Positions 1 through 6,658 of a stretch of 6,882 bases of DNA are shown in pieces (the first letter of the stretch is position 1; each line of letters starts with the position of its first letter). The DNA is from Methanosarcinaceae archaeon (lineage in GTDB: Archaea > Halobacteriota > Methanosarcinia > Methanosarcinales > Methanosarcinaceae). The notes beneath the pieces were generated by a model that saw only the letters and a program-made list of their open reading frames with translations, was not told the DNA's origin and did no database searches. Location: NCBI GenBank assembly GCA_030655675.1, contig JAUSPM010000199.1:1-6882 (forward strand), read 5' to 3'. The position numbers and the translations under genes are program-made.

Positions 1-96
1 GTTTAAGTGTAAGTTTAAGTGTAAGTTTAAGTGTAAGTTTAAGTGTAAGTTTAAGTGTTAATCTAAGTGTAAATTTAAGTGTAGATTCAACTTCAA
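1..96. repeat. 12-bp tandem repeat array, decaying rightward
   Basis: The unit GTTTAAGTGTAA is repeated head to tail. Four exact copies (1-48) are followed by one copy with a single change (49-60), two with two changes each (61-72, 73-84) and a badly eroded eighth unit (85-96). The left end is cut by the window, so the true length is unknown. Because 12 is a multiple of 3, any frame without a stop in the unit stays open. The plus-strand frame beginning at position 3 reads a Leu-Ser-Val-Ser tetrapeptide repeat and continues past the array to TAA at 117-119. The frame at position 2 reads Phe-Lys-Cys-Lys and stops at 59-61. A minus-strand frame reads Leu-Thr-Leu-Lys but has no start codon. The array may therefore be the C-terminal tail of a gene lying left of the window, or simply a non-coding minisatellite. 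Confidence 0.93.
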
Positions 97-218
97 GTAT
101 ATATCAAAAAGTAAAATAACTACTGTTCTTTATATACACCATGTATTTTATACCCTCATAAATACAGTAATACTTAATAATACTATCACTGGCAATTAAC
201 CTGGCTAAAAGAAATTGG
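97..218. other. AT-rich non-coding spacer
   Basis: No ORF, RNA gene or repeat copy is visible here. The stretch is strongly AT-rich. It contains a TATA-like TTTATATAC at 129-137 and an imperfect hairpin whose arms GTATTTTAT (143-151) and ATAAATAC (158-165) pair with one bulged T around a six-base loop. A second TATA-like run, TACTTAATAATA, lies at 171-182, about 40 bp before the first long repeat copy. None of these is enough to call a promoter or terminator. Confidence 0.5.
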
Positions 219-442
219 AGCATCAGTCCCCGCCGCAGGCGGCGCATTCCAATAATACCAAACCCATGGCCAAAATATACAATCTACAATTCTCAGAACA
301 GCAAATACGCTGACGCTTGAAAACCGTATAGTATTTAGTGGTCGTGGTGCAGAAACGTGCCGCGCTCTCGCGCGTGTGGTTGCGCCGTTTTTAGCATCTG
401 CCCCCAGCCATATAGCGACATTGTATGGTTAACTCGATACTA
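219..442 (+). repeat. Dispersed ~224-bp repeat, copy 1
   Basis: This is the first of two long direct copies. Three blocks match the second copy. The 18-bp head (219-236) is identical to 543-560. The 117-bp core (286-402) matches 604-720 without gaps and with 11 mismatches. The 25-bp tail (418-442) matches 743-767 with two mismatches. The links between blocks differ in length. Two GC-rich hairpins stand out in otherwise AT-rich DNA. The first has CGCCG (231-235) pairing with CGGCG (240-244) around CAGG. The second has CGCGC (361-365) pairing with GCGCG (370-374) around TCTC. The second sits inside an outer AAACG/CGTTT pairing (353-357 with 386-390) and is followed by a T run. There are no terminal inverted repeats, target-site duplications or transposase. 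The strand given is that on which the T runs follow the hairpins. Function is unknown. Confidence 0.9.
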
Positions 443-542
443 GTGTCACGTCAACTTTCAAATGCCGGGTTATGAAGGGTATAGATCATATGATATAATT
501 TTCTATATTACATAATTCCGGATCGGTTTCCACAAAATCCAT
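443..542. other. Spacer between repeat copies
   Basis: These 100 bp separate the two long repeat copies and carry no ORF. The middle is AT-rich, with a 10-bp palindrome ATCATATGAT at 485-494 and TATA-like stretches between about 493 and 512. These TATA-like stretches lie roughly 30-50 bp before the head of repeat copy 2. They could be a promoter for a plus-strand transcript through that copy, but the sequence alone does not prove it. Confidence 0.4.
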
Positions 543-767
543 AGCATCAGTCCCCGCCGCCACTCGGCGCATTCCACTGCTACCAAACGTATAGCCCAAA
601 CATACAATTCTCGGAACAGTAAATACGCCGACGCTTGAAAACCGGATTGTATTTAGTGGTCGTGATGCAGAAACGTGCCGCGCTCTCGCGCGTGTGGTCG
701 CGTTGTTTTTAATATCTGCCTTACCCCTTTTTTAATCTAACAACATTGTATGGTTGACTCGACACTA
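543..767 (+). repeat. Dispersed ~225-bp repeat, copy 2
   Basis: This is the second long copy, in the same orientation as the first, with its head 324 bp further on. Both hairpins persist. CGCCG (555-559) pairs with CGGCG (565-569) around a changed, five-base loop, and CGCGC (679-683) pairs with GCGCG (688-692) around TCTC. The outer pairing becomes AAACG/TGTTT (671-675 with 704-708), keeping four pairs plus a G-T wobble. T runs follow at 706-710 and 727-733. Nine of the 11 core differences are transitions. They fall 3/5/3 over codon positions in the best open frame, which argues against protein-coding constraint. The right edge of homology ends with CTA at 765-767, the complement of the neighbouring minus-strand gene's stop codon. 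Confidence 0.9.
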
Positions 768-1736
768 AACAACAACAAAACTGGGACCTGCCAGTCGCTC
801 AACCCTCAGTTCAACTCCATCCACATACACTTTCGGACTGGTAATTATACCATCAAGATGAAGTTCAACAGATACATTGCCCCCGAATGTTGAATTATCA
901 CCAAGTGCCATATGTACCGTGCCGCCCACCTTCTCATCTTCAAGTATGACACCGATCAGCCGTGCAGCCGGATTTATCCCAATACCAAGTTCTGCAACAT
1001 TCCTTGCATCCGGTCCGACACGGTCGATCATCCGTTCCAGTTCATCCGCACGCTTGCCGCTGAAACTGACTGCATATCCATTCTTCACTTCGATCACTAT
1101 CGGCTCATCCAAAAGTCCAAGTCCACCCATGTCACCATCGATCACAACTATGCCATTTGCACTCGCCGGCGCAACAAAAAGTTCCCCTGCCGGCAGGTTC
1201 GACATCGACCCGGGAGCAGTACAATTGCCGGTGTCAGCCTTCCATTCACATCCTGCAACGTCAAATACCACATCGGTACCGAGTTTGGTCGTGACACGAA
1301 TTTCCTTTGAACCGTCAAGTGCCTCAAACACTTCCTTTGCCACTGCCCCCATCTTTCCATAATCAGCAGTCATACCGCCTGATATCATCATGTCCATAGT
1401 GATACCGGGCAGTGTCGCAACCCGTGCGCCCATCTTACAGGCATTCTGTCGCGCTTTAGTATGGGTAATAGATTTCGATGTCGGTGCAAGGATAACATCC
1501 GCTGACCTCATCGCCTCTGCGACAACAAGTGGTGGTTCCTCTCCATGCTGGATGCGCGGTTTCATTGCAAGAAGTAATGCTTCGCAATCTGCATCAACAG
1601 CCGCATCAAAAAGCGCATTTGCAATCCTCTCATCTGTGCATTTGTCCGTAACTATCAACACGGACTCACCCGGCTTTACACCCATACAGGTGCGTATTAT
1701 CGTATCTGCACTTTTTTTGAGTTCCATTTGAATCAC
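765..1736 (-). CDS. M29-like (aminopeptidase T/leucyl aminopeptidase) metallopeptidase
   Basis: Predicted 323-residue cytoplasmic protein of the COG2309 / peptidase M29-like type, expected to remove N-terminal residues from peptides using two metal ions. Residues matching the remembered family ligands are visible: Glu185 in NLPAGE, Glu249 in AELGIGINP, His275 in GTVHMALG, and His293 and Asp295 in HLDGI. The N-terminal part (about 1-140) is an alpha/beta region with no ligands. There is no signal peptide or membrane segment. The protein is shorter than bacterial AmpS/AmpT (about 410 residues), and the two ligand histidines are closer together. The start is GTG at 1736, chosen because AGGAG lies five bases upstream. 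An ATG at 1727 would lie 14 bases from it. The gene follows the HerA-like gene by 8 bp, so it should be on the same transcript. Family assignment is fairly safe; actual substrate and activity are unknown. Confidence 0.85.
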   Translation of the reverse strand: MIQMELKKSADTIIRTCMGVKPGESVLIVTDKCTDERIANALFDAAVDADCEALLLAMKPRIQHGEEPPLVVAEAMRSADVILAPTSKSITHTKARQNACKMGARVATLPGITMDMMISGGMTADYGKMGAVAKEVFEALDGSKEIRVTTKLGTDVVFDVAGCEWKADTGNCTAPGSMSNLPAGELFVAPASANGIVVIDGDMGGLGLLDEPIVIEVKNGYAVSFSGKRADELERMIDRVGPDARNVAELGIGINPAARLIGVILEDEKVGGTVHMALGDNSTFGGNVSVELHLDGIITSPKVYVDGVELRVERLAGPSFVVV

Positions 1737-1741
1737 TTAAA

Positions 1742-1746
1742 CTCCT
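1742..1746 (-). promoter_or_regulatory. Shine-Dalgarno (AGGAG) for the aminopeptidase
   Basis: AGGAG on the minus strand overlaps the TAG stop codon of the upstream HerA-like gene and lies five bases before the GTG at 1736. This spacing selects the GTG over the in-frame ATG nine bases later. It also suggests translational coupling, since ribosomes ending the first gene reach this site directly. Confidence 0.7.
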
Positions 1747-3025
1747 ACTCACCCATCAACGCACTCGGCTCGTTCCCGCCATGCCAGCTATATCTCGGCC
1801 TCATCTTTACTATATGTGCTGCTTCAGAAGTATCATCCACAATTAATGCAATCCCCCGCTCAAGCCCCATCTTCCTGATGGAATCCCCTATGTTTTCCCG
1901 CATGTATGTGGGTCGTATCGCTTCAAGTGCCAATATATCGTCCCTTGCAGTCAAACGATGACACATAACCACATCGCACTGTGAGATCACGTCTGGATGA
2001 ATTGCAGCAGGACGTTGTGTCGCAAAAATAATGGAAAGTCCAGGCTGTCGTCCCTGCCTGAGCCATTCATTGATAATGACATTCGATGCAAGGGTCTCAT
2101 CATCGGAAGGTACGAACAGGTGCGCCTCATCGATGAACATCCAGACCATTGGAATTCCTTTTTCAACATCCGAATCCCCCATCATCATCCTCTCATACGA
2201 GCGGCGGGCTTCGAGACGTTTCTCATAAATGTCCTTCCCAACAATTCCAACCACAGCCGCACGGACCGTGTGATTCGTGAGAGTGCTCAAATCCAGCACT
2301 GACGTTGCGCCGCCGCATATCAATTCAGAGATCCCTACACCTTCAATTTCAAAAACTCCCCATGAGATGGCAGCCTTGAAATAATTTTCTGCTGCACTCT
2401 TTGTCACAATGTCTGAACGTTCATCCTCCATAATGCCGTCAATAATATCATCAAAAGAAAATACCGACTGCTGTTGTCTCAAATTTCCGATAACCCGCAC
2501 TAAAAGTACACCAAGAGGTGACACATTATCTACCTTGAACAGTTTGCACCACTCATAACCGCCAAGATGTGATATCGAGATCGAGAACGGTTTTACATCG
2601 ATATGCCGGTTGCGGTATTGTTCAACACTTCCTGCCGGAACAAATACATTTACGTCAAAACCTGTGGGTTGCAATCCCCATTTACTGAGCAGTTCGGGTT
2701 GCTGTTCATTGCCACGCCCGAGTGTCCAGAATATTCCCATCGTATCAATGACAAGCGATGCAATGTTCTCTCGAATATCTAGAGACAGGCGGGAGAGTTC
2801 CTCAATCAGTATTCCCATTGTGTAAGATTTACCATATCCGCGTTTTCCGCATATCAGTATTGCATGTGGTTTGAGTGCATCCAATGCCACATGTGAGCCT
2901 GTGGATCTGTCAAGTGCAAGATACTTTCCAAGATGCAGTACACCGACATCACTTTCATCATTCCTGCCAAGGGTGTAACATTTTTTGACAACGCCTGCGG
3001 TAAAAGAATCTGACAATGTTTCCAT
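1745..3025 (-). CDS. HerA/FtsK-superfamily ATPase (DUF87-like), short form
   Basis: Predicted 426-residue P-loop ATPase. Walker A is GKRGYGKS at 60-67 and Walker B is the hydrophobic stretch ending FIDEAH at 297-302, with Asp299 and Glu300 as the acidic pair. It is followed by ATQRP at 336-340, the polar sensor typical of HerA/DUF87 proteins, and HRL at 356-358, a candidate arginine-finger region. Related proteins form hexameric rings that pump or open DNA, classically HerA with the nuclease NurA in end resection. Here Walker A comes very early, leaving only about 55 residues for an N-terminal domain, so a full HAS-barrel seems absent. No nurA, mre11 or rad50 is next door. The start ATG has no Shine-Dalgarno, but a TATA-like box lies about 25 bp upstream, which suggests a leaderless mRNA. 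The family call is firm; the biological role and DNA specificity are not known. Confidence 0.88.
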   Translation of the reverse strand: METLSDSFTAGVVKKCYTLGRNDESDVGVLHLGKYLALDRSTGSHVALDALKPHAILICGKRGYGKSYTMGILIEELSRLSLDIRENIASLVIDTMGIFWTLGRGNEQQPELLSKWGLQPTGFDVNVFVPAGSVEQYRNRHIDVKPFSISISHLGGYEWCKLFKVDNVSPLGVLLVRVIGNLRQQQSVFSFDDIIDGIMEDERSDIVTKSAAENYFKAAISWGVFEIEGVGISELICGGATSVLDLSTLTNHTVRAAVVGIVGKDIYEKRLEARRSYERMMMGDSDVEKGIPMVWMFIDEAHLFVPSDDETLASNVIINEWLRQGRQPGLSIIFATQRPAAIHPDVISQCDVVMCHRLTARDDILALEAIRPTYMRENIGDSIRKMGLERGIALIVDDTSEAAHIVKMRPRYSWHGGNEPSALMGE

Positions 3026-3046
3026 GACATTCGAAACATTCAGCAG

Positions 3047-3056
3047 ATATATATTA
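3047..3056 (-). promoter_or_regulatory. TATA-like box for the HerA-like/aminopeptidase pair
   Basis: Read on the minus strand this is TAATATATAT. It is preceded by the purine-rich stretch AAAG, which could be part of a BRE. Its centre is about 26 bp before the ATG at 3025, which would put transcription start at or next to the start codon. The absence of a Shine-Dalgarno before that ATG fits a leaderless transcript. Confidence 0.6.
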
Positions 3057-3090
3057 CTTTATGTTTGTTTTAGTATGTAATTTATAGAAT

Positions 3091-3096
3091 TATATA
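3091..3096 (+). promoter_or_regulatory. TATA-like box for the SEC59-like gene
   Basis: TATATA centred near 3093.5 lies about 26 bp before the ATG at 3120. A second candidate, TTTATA (3081-3086), lies 10 bp further upstream. The nearer box predicts a transcript starting at the ATG itself. The farther one would include a GGAGG in a short leader. This box and the minus-strand one share the 94-bp divergent region, so the two transcription units may be regulated together. Confidence 0.5.
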
Positions 3097-3114
3097 CTTC
3101 GAGTTAAATCGACC

Positions 3115-3119
3115 GGAGG
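3115..3119 (+). promoter_or_regulatory. GGAGG directly abutting an ATG (odd RBS)
   Basis: A perfect anti-16S complement, GGAGG, ends at the base before ATG 3120, leaving no spacer, and is 27 bases from the next in-frame ATG at 3147. Neither spacing is normal for a Shine-Dalgarno. It is either fortuitous, with the transcript leaderless, or it marks unusual initiation. Confidence 0.4.
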
Positions 3120-3749
3120 ATGATTTTTCTCGTATATGTAGTATACATGACTGATCCTGTACAGAAAGATACCGTTGAGCAGATTACATTAAAGTATCTG
3201 CCGCTTCGGAAAGTTGTACACATTGGCGGGGTAGTCGTACCAATAATTGCAGTGGTTTTTGGAAATATCTATGCGATTGGTCTGGTATCGTATTTTATGT
3301 TGATGTTCCTGTTCATAGAACTGCTAAAAACAAAAGTCCAGATCCCTGCTGCATTTCGTTCCCTGTGGAGAGACAATGAGTTCAAGGGTTTTGCCACAGA
3401 CCCGTTCCTGTATTTTGCATCCATAATAACATTGCTTTTGCTGTCGTTCCATTTTGATGAGGGGATATGCTATGCTTCGATCGTGGTTCTTACAATTGGT
3501 GATGGTGTATCGACCGTTGTAGGGGTGCACGGCAAGAGATATTTCAAGAACTCCACAAAGACTGTTGAAGGGTCAGTGGCAGGAACGATTGCAGCGACAG
3601 TATTTGGTTTTCTTTTTGTTGGTACGCTTGCATTTGTTGGAAGTGCCGCAGGGATGATCGCAGAGGTCACATCCAGGCGGTTTGATAATATCACTGTTCC
3701 TGTAGCAGCGTTTGTATCAATGCTGGTCGCTCAGGCAGTGATAAGATGA
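3120..3749 (+). CDS. SEC59/dolichol-kinase-like (CTP-dependent lipid kinase family) membrane protein
   Basis: Predicted 209-residue polytopic membrane protein resembling the COG0170 family (dolichol kinase SEC59, CTP-dependent diacylglycerol kinase DGK1; often labelled phosphatidate cytidylyltransferase in archaea). Visible motifs in order are RKxxH at 30-34 ahead of the first hydrophobic segment, GDGVSTVVG at 127-135, GKR at 138-140, KTVEGSVAG at 147-155 and DNxxxP at 189-194. The GDG, K-x-x-EGS and DN blocks are the conserved polar sites of this family. Hydrophobic stretches near 35-68, 97-126, 152-182 and 193-208 suggest five to seven membrane spans. The likely role is phosphorylating a polyprenol or a diacylglycerol-like or archaeol-like lipid in the membrane; the substrate cannot be read from sequence. 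The start is uncertain: ATG 3120 fits a leaderless mRNA, while ATG 3147 (200 residues, beginning MTDPVQK) gives a more usual N-terminus. The MFS gene follows after 37 bp. Confidence 0.8.
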   Translation: MIFLVYVVYMTDPVQKDTVEQITLKYLPLRKVVHIGGVVVPIIAVVFGNIYAIGLVSYFMLMFLFIELLKTKVQIPAAFRSLWRDNEFKGFATDPFLYFASIITLLLLSFHFDEGICYASIVVLTIGDGVSTVVGVHGKRYFKNSTKTVEGSVAGTIAATVFGFLFVGTLAFVGSAAGMIAEVTSRRFDNITVPVAAFVSMLVAQAVIR

Positions 3750-3786
3750 AAGATAGAGTTGTTTTTAATAACCACAGGCAAAGATC

Positions 3787-4980
3787 ATGATACACCCTAT
3801 CGCAACAGAACACAGGAATCGGCAAATGCTCTTACTGTCGGTTGGCACATTCTGCGTCTTTCTGGCAATGTTGTCACTTATTCCGCTGCTGCCAATTGTT
3901 TCTGAGGAACTGAATATCTCAAAATCAAGTCTTGGCTGGGTTGCGGGCGTTTTCATGATATGTATGGCATTTTTGCAGATACCTTTTGGTCTGCTTTCAG
4001 ACAAGTTTGGACGAAAAAAGATTATCATTGTCGGTATACTTGTTTTTGGAGTGGGCGTGGCAATGCTTTCTGTGTCACACAGTTTTGCAGCACTTCTTAT
4101 TGCAAGAGCCGTGTCGGGTTCCGGTGCTGCAATGTTCTTCCAGGCATCGTTCACTATGGTTGGGGATATGTACGAATTTCATGAGCGTGGGAAAGGCATG
4201 GGTATTCTGGCAGCAGCGACCGGTCTTGGAACGATTTCGGGATATTCGGTAGGAGGTGTGCTCGGTGAGTTATATGGATGGAGAATTGTCTTTATCTGGC
4301 TTGCAGCATTTGCATTTCTAGTGTCGATCGTATCACTACTGTTACATGAGACCAGGCCGCAGTTCAAGGAAGAGCATCGTCTTGGAAAATTGCTGTATCT
4401 TTCACTTGACCTTTTCAGGACAAGGACAATTATGTTTGCGACCCTTGTGGGTATGCTCTGCATGATGGCGGTTGTCGGAGCATCTTATGTCCTGCCTTTC
4501 TTTGCACTGGATTCGGGGATCTCGACCGCATCAACCGGATTGTTGTTCATCCCTTATGCGATCACGAGTTCCCTTGGCGCGTCATGGTGTGGTTGGCTTT
4601 CGGATATAGTTGGCAGGAAAAGACCGCTTGTCGCTGTCACCTTACTTGGCGGCATTGCCCTACTTCTGTTTTCACACGTAACTACATCACCGTGGCTGAT
4701 CGCGGTCAATTTCGCATTTGTGGGACTCTGTTTTGGACCTGTGGTGACACTATCCACAACGATCCTTGTGGACGAGGTTGTTAAGACTGATACAAGGATA
4801 CTGGCTACAACAATGGGCACTTTCAACATGGTGCGCTGGCTCGGAGGTGCGCTTGGTCCTGTATTGGGCGGCGTGTTCCTTGATATTTATGGTGCGAGGA
4901 CAGCATTTACGGTACTGGCTGGTATGATCTTATTAGCTGCGGTGTTCTCGGTTGGATTGCGGGAAAGCGGGTGTGAATGA
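3787..4980 (+). CDS. MFS transporter, DHA1-type drug/metabolite exporter
   Basis: Predicted 397-residue inner-membrane carrier with a typical 12-span major facilitator layout. Motif A is clear in the loop between spans 2 and 3, GLLSDKFGRKK at 68-78, and is echoed in the second half by GWLSDIVGRKRP at 269-280. Arg107 in LLIARAVSGSG (103-113) matches motif B, the proton-coupling span 4 of antiporters. The glycine-rich stretch at about 143-164, ending before GWR at 165-167, fits motif C of the 12-span drug/H+ antiporter branch. The central loop (about 188-210) is charged and cytoplasmic. These features favour proton-driven export of a small molecule; the substrate cannot be told. No good Shine-Dalgarno precedes the ATG. 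A TTTTTAATA stretch at 3762-3770 could be its own weak promoter, or it may be read from the SEC59-like gene 37 bp upstream. Confidence 0.9.
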   Translation: MIHPIATEHRNRQMLLLSVGTFCVFLAMLSLIPLLPIVSEELNISKSSLGWVAGVFMICMAFLQIPFGLLSDKFGRKKIIIVGILVFGVGVAMLSVSHSFAALLIARAVSGSGAAMFFQASFTMVGDMYEFHERGKGMGILAAATGLGTISGYSVGGVLGELYGWRIVFIWLAAFAFLVSIVSLLLHETRPQFKEEHRLGKLLYLSLDLFRTRTIMFATLVGMLCMMAVVGASYVLPFFALDSGISTASTGLLFIPYAITSSLGASWCGWLSDIVGRKRPLVAVTLLGGIALLLFSHVTTSPWLIAVNFAFVGLCFGPVVTLSTTILVDEVVKTDTRILATTMGTFNMVRWLGGALGPVLGGVFLDIYGARTAFTVLAGMILLAAVFSVGLRESGCE

Positions 4981-5045
4981 AGCAGAATACTCCTTCCTCA
5001 CCGCATAACGGCAATAAAGGATAGTTCACATCCCACTAACAACGC

Positions 5046-5053
5046 ATTTAATA
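5046..5053 (+). promoter_or_regulatory. TATA-like box for gpmI
   Basis: ATTTAATA is centred about 27 bp before the gpmI ATG, in the 96-bp gap after the MFS gene. No Shine-Dalgarno is visible between it and the ATG. The spacing predicts a leaderless gpmI transcript independent of the upstream genes. Confidence 0.5.
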
Positions 5054-5076
5054 CCAATAAAATCAATATATGCTTT

Positions 5077-6621
5077 ATGACTAAACCAAAACGACCTCTG
5101 CTGCTCATGATACTTGATGGCTGGGGCTACCTCACATCAAACGATGGTAATGCAATATTGGCTGCGAACACCCCAAACCTTGATAGGTTGGTGGCAACTT
5201 ATCCAACATCTATTCTTGAAGTATCAGGCGAAGCCGTGGGGCTTCCTGGAGGTCAGATGGGTAACTCCGAAGTGGGTCACCTCAACATCGGCGCAGGGCG
5301 TGTTGTGTATCAGGATCTCACACGGATAAATCATGACATCAAGACTGGAGATCTCTATACTAATCCTGTGTTATTAAATGCGATCAAAAACGCAAAGGAA
5401 CACGATTCTGCACTTCATCTTATGGGTTTATTATCAGACGGCGGCGTGCACAGTCACATTAACCACCTTAGTGCACTTATCGATCTTGCATCAAGGGAAG
5501 GTCTTGAGAGGGTGTATATCCATGCATTTCTGGATGGGCGTGATGTCCCTCCTGCCTGTGCCATTGAAGATATTCAAAAGATCGAGAAGACATGCGATGA
5601 TTACGGAATTGGGAGAATTGTAACAGTTTCTGGCAGGTATTATGCTATGGACAGGGACACACGATGGGAGCGTGTCAAACTTGCGTATGATGCACTTACA
5701 CTTGGAACCGGTCTTTATGCAAAGGATGCCGAGACGGCTGTTCGTGAGAGTTATGCACGTAACGAGACTGATGAATTCGTCAAACCGACTGTTATAGTTG
5801 ACAAAAACGGCAACCCGACAGCGACCATAAAAAACAACGATTCTGTCATATTTTTCAATTTCCGCCCCGATCGTGCGCGTCAGTTGACATACGCTTTTGT
5901 TGATGATGATTTTGGTGGTTTTGAAAGGAAAGTATATCCAAAAGTGCATTTCGTTTGCATGACCCAGTATGATGAGAAACTTGAAGTTCCTATTGCATAT
6001 CCACATGAAGATCTCAAGAACACACTTGGACAAGTACTCAGCAAAAATCACTTAAAGCAACTTCGTATCGCTGAAACCGAGAAATATGCGCATGTGACAT
6101 TTTTCTTTAATGGCGGTGTGGAAGTCCATAATGAGGGGGAAGACAGGTGTTTAATTCCATCTCCAAAGGTTGCCACGTATGATCTTAAACCAGAAATGAG
6201 CGCATATGAGGTCACTAAAGAAGTTATTAAGAAAATTAGATCGGATAAATATGATGTGATTATACTCAACTATGCAAATCTTGATATGGTTGGACACACA
6301 GGCTTTTTTGATGCCACGGTGTCGGCGGTCGAGACTATAGATGAATGCGTTGGAAAAGTGATCGATACTTTGTTGCAGGTTGGCGGTGCTGCAATAATTA
6401 CAGCCGACCACGGGAATGCAGAACAAATGCTTGACCATGATAGCGAGCAACCGCATACTGCACACACCTGTAATCCGGTTCGGTGCATCTATGTAACCGA
6501 TAAGAGTGGTGTGTCACTTAAACTTAGAGATGGCAAACTTTCGGATATTGCACCAACCATGCTTAAATTGCTGAGAATTGAGAAGCCTGTTGAGATGACT
6601 GGTGAATCGCTGATAGTTTGA
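5077..6621 (+). CDS. gpmI: 2,3-bisphosphoglycerate-independent phosphoglycerate mutase
   Basis: Predicted 514-residue cytoplasmic enzyme that interconverts 3-phosphoglycerate and 2-phosphoglycerate in glycolysis and gluconeogenesis through a phosphoserine intermediate and two metal ions, usually Mn. It is full length for the family (about 510). The alkaline-phosphatase-like domain is split around the transferase domain. Asp14 (ILDGWG) and the nucleophile Ser64 (GNSEVGHLNIGAGR) come first. The substrate-binding set follows: His125, Arg155, Asp156, Arg187, Arg193, Arg263, Arg266 and Lys336. The second metal half is Asp403 and His407 (NLDMVGHTG), Asp444 and His445 (ADHGN) and His463 (PHTAH). Every expected catalytic residue is present, so it should be active. 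This is the long bacterial-type form, not the short archaeal ApgM. Methanosarcina-type archaea are known to carry it, plausibly by old transfer from bacteria. Its codon use and context do not look recently acquired. Confidence 0.97.
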   Translation: MTKPKRPLLLMILDGWGYLTSNDGNAILAANTPNLDRLVATYPTSILEVSGEAVGLPGGQMGNSEVGHLNIGAGRVVYQDLTRINHDIKTGDLYTNPVLLNAIKNAKEHDSALHLMGLLSDGGVHSHINHLSALIDLASREGLERVYIHAFLDGRDVPPACAIEDIQKIEKTCDDYGIGRIVTVSGRYYAMDRDTRWERVKLAYDALTLGTGLYAKDAETAVRESYARNETDEFVKPTVIVDKNGNPTATIKNNDSVIFFNFRPDRARQLTYAFVDDDFGGFERKVYPKVHFVCMTQYDEKLEVPIAYPHEDLKNTLGQVLSKNHLKQLRIAETEKYAHVTFFFNGGVEVHNEGEDRCLIPSPKVATYDLKPEMSAYEVTKEVIKKIRSDKYDVIILNYANLDMVGHTGFFDATVSAVETIDECVGKVIDTLLQVGGAAIITADHGNAEQMLDHDSEQPHTAHTCNPVRCIYVTDKSGVSLKLRDGKLSDIAPTMLKLLRIEKPVEMTGESLIV

Positions 6622-6658
6622 TGGTCAAATATCTGAGCAGGTTAATAATACTTGGATA

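Noticed and set aside
262..430. Open frame shared by both repeat copies (NRIVFSGR...AETCRALARVVA) suggesting a protein fragment
   Set aside because: It has no start codon in either copy and is closed upstream by TAA or TAG. The 11 core differences fall 3/5/3 over codon positions and most affected codons are non-synonymous, so there is no sign of coding constraint. A decayed gene fragment remains possible.
662..712. Short ORF beginning MQKRAALSRVW inside repeat copy 2, with a GTG-started counterpart in copy 1
   Set aside because: It is only about 15 codons, has no Shine-Dalgarno, and the open frame follows from the GC-rich hairpin sequence itself.
1..767. CRISPR array
   Set aside because: The tandem units have no spacers, and the two long copies are diverged, far longer than CRISPR repeats, and only two in number; no cas gene is present.
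219..767. Classical MITE or insertion sequence
   Set aside because: I found no terminal inverted repeats, no target-site duplications and no transposase remnant, though a different type of mobile element is not excluded.
5491..6051. 186-codon minus-strand ORF opposite gpmI
   Set aside because: It is antisense to a fully conserved catalytic enzyme and its composition looks like a shadow of the gpmI frame.
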